From a virus: a DNA stretch of 21,385 nt. The stretch lies in the IMG/VR virus record IMGVR_UViG_3300020578_000495, positions 1 to 21,385 of that record. One strand, 5' to 3'. Position numbers and translations under genes: made by a program. The notes under the pieces are model-generated. The model saw only the letters and a program-made list of their open reading frames with translations. It had not been told where the DNA came from and did no database searches. This document shows positions 20,632 through 21,385 of this stretch, piece after piece (the stretch's first letter is position 1; each line of letters begins with the position of its first letter).

Positions 20632-21385
20632 ATGGAACCAAACGATCTAAATAAAGTGATAAAAGGCACTACGACCGAGGCAGACGATGAGTTTATGACA
20701 CAAATCGCCGATGCCCTACGATCAAGAAAACCAATGTCTCCTGCCGAAAGAAAGAGATACGACAGCATAAATAAGGCAAGAGAAGAAGAACTAGAACTTC
20801 AAGGTGCAGCATTTAAGTTGGAGAAACAAGGAAAACTAAACATGGACATGAAAGAACATTTCAAATCAAGGTTGAATAATCAGTTAAACGAAGTTAGATA
20901 CGATATTAGAATGAAAAAAGCGATTAGTAAAGGAAAATCTCCTCTTGTGGCAGCTGCAAAGGCTTTACGAACTAACATAAAACACAGAGGAATCAGAGGT
21001 GCATTTAGTCCTATAGATAATTTGGCGCGCCGTGCTTGGCAATACCAAACATCGCGGGACAATGAACCCGGTGCATACAAAAGTCCAGATCTATTAGTGA
21101 GAGCATACGATATGGCGAGAGATATTGCCAACCGCATCGGCGCGTCGCGCGCGGCCAACAGTCTATTTGCTCCGTCAGCGCGCAATATGTCTACACGCAA
21201 GATCATGGATTGGCGCGGCGGCCCGGGCGGCCGCGCCCCAACTAATTTAGTTGTAGGTGTCGGTGTTGAATCCAACCCACAATATATGCAAGATAGACCA
21301 ATAGGCGATCAACTGGAACAGCGATATAGAGAAAGCGGAGGGGTAGCAGGAGTTCGAGATGCGTCAGAAAGAAGACAGGCCATAC
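20632..21385 (+). CDS. Partial late protein, unknown (runs off the window end)
   Basis: An open frame of 251 codons without a stop. It begins MEPNDLNKVIKGTTTEADDE, with SPAERKRYDSINKAREEELE (36-55) as a charged helix. Residues 71-88 (MDMKEHFKSR, LNNQLNEV) resemble the capsid-targeting tags, so the ATG at 20842 or 20848, preceded by AAGGA, is a possible second start. Later parts are Arg/Ala-rich (RRAWQYQTSRDNEPGAYKSP, RAYDMARDIANRIGASRAAN) and Gly-rich, in GC-rich patches unlike the AT-rich surroundings. No family is recognised. The upstream start fits the octamer-plus-five rule. The general character resembles the disordered 402-residue protein at 18261, without clear homology. Confidence 0.65.
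   Translation, partial: MEPNDLNKVIKGTTTEADDEFMTQIADALRSRKPMSPAERKRYDSINKAREEELELQGAAFKLEKQGKLNMDMKEHFKSRLNNQLNEVRYDIRMKKAISKGKSPLVAAAKALRTNIKHRGIRGAFSPIDNLARRAWQYQTSRDNEPGAYKSPDLLVRAYDMARDIANRIGASRAANSLFAPSARNMSTRKIMDWRGGPGGRAPTNLVVGVGVESNPQYMQDRPIGDQLEQRYRESGGVAGVRDASERRQAI

Noticed and set aside
20880-21275. 131-codon minus-strand frame
   Set aside because: It is antisense to the plus-strand partial gene, which has the late octamer and a continuous frame to the window end; GC-rich patches keep the reverse frame open.
1-21385. tRNA genes, CRISPR arrays, transposons, attachment sites
   Set aside because: All gaps between genes are under 90 bases and contain only promoters, ribosome sites or terminators; no cloverleaf, spaced repeats or transposase motifs were seen.

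Overview
The window looks like a late-gene block of an AT-rich, T4-like marine myovirus. The evidence is dense, nearly intergenic-free gene packing with ATGA and TAATG stop/start overlaps, T4-type late promoter octamers (TATAAATA or TATACATA), a thyX-nrdJ nucleotide-synthesis pair, a RuvC-like resolvase, a RecB-like nuclease and many proteins typical of marine T4-like phages. The host cannot be named from this sequence. I see no tRNA, rRNA, CRISPR array, transposase or integrase.

Layout. Positions 2-2786 (+ strand) hold the 3' end of thyX, then nrdJ, a strong terminator and a RuvC-family gene. Positions 2783-12600 (- strand) hold two long late transcription units. One reads 12600 to 7587 and encodes an 874-residue nucleotidylyltransferase/nuclease/HNH fusion, a membrane-anchored GAF-like protein and a 586-residue basic multidomain protein. 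The other reads 7558 to 2783 and encodes a 515-residue protein, a small conserved protein, a 556-residue ligase-like nucleotidyltransferase fusion and three small membrane or lipoprotein genes. Positions 12679-17571 (- strand) hold a chain of about ten small genes: a zinc-finger protein, a metalloprotease, coiled-coil and unknown proteins, an FmdB-like zinc ribbon, a HAD phosphatase, a RecB-like nuclease and a NUMOD-like DNA-binding protein, closed by a hairpin terminator. Positions 17638-21385 alternate strands, with several small late genes, a second metalloprotease under a host-type sigma70 promoter, and a partial late gene running off the end.

The main theme is that many of these proteins start with, or contain just before a folded domain, a short segment of the type MKxFKQxLxE. 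It resembles the capsid-targeting sequence of T4 internal proteins, which the prohead protease cuts after (L/I)xE. The tagged set includes a HAD phosphatase, a zinc metalloprotease, zinc-finger and basic proteins, a lipobox protein and several large proteins. The large proteins carry further (L/I)xE|(A/G/S) motifs at domain boundaries, as if they were polyproteins. The working model is a block encoding an enzyme cargo packed in the capsid, processed during maturation and ejected with the DNA. A second theme is that four genes have a late octamer exactly five bases before ATG and no ribosome binding site, which predicts leaderless late mRNAs.
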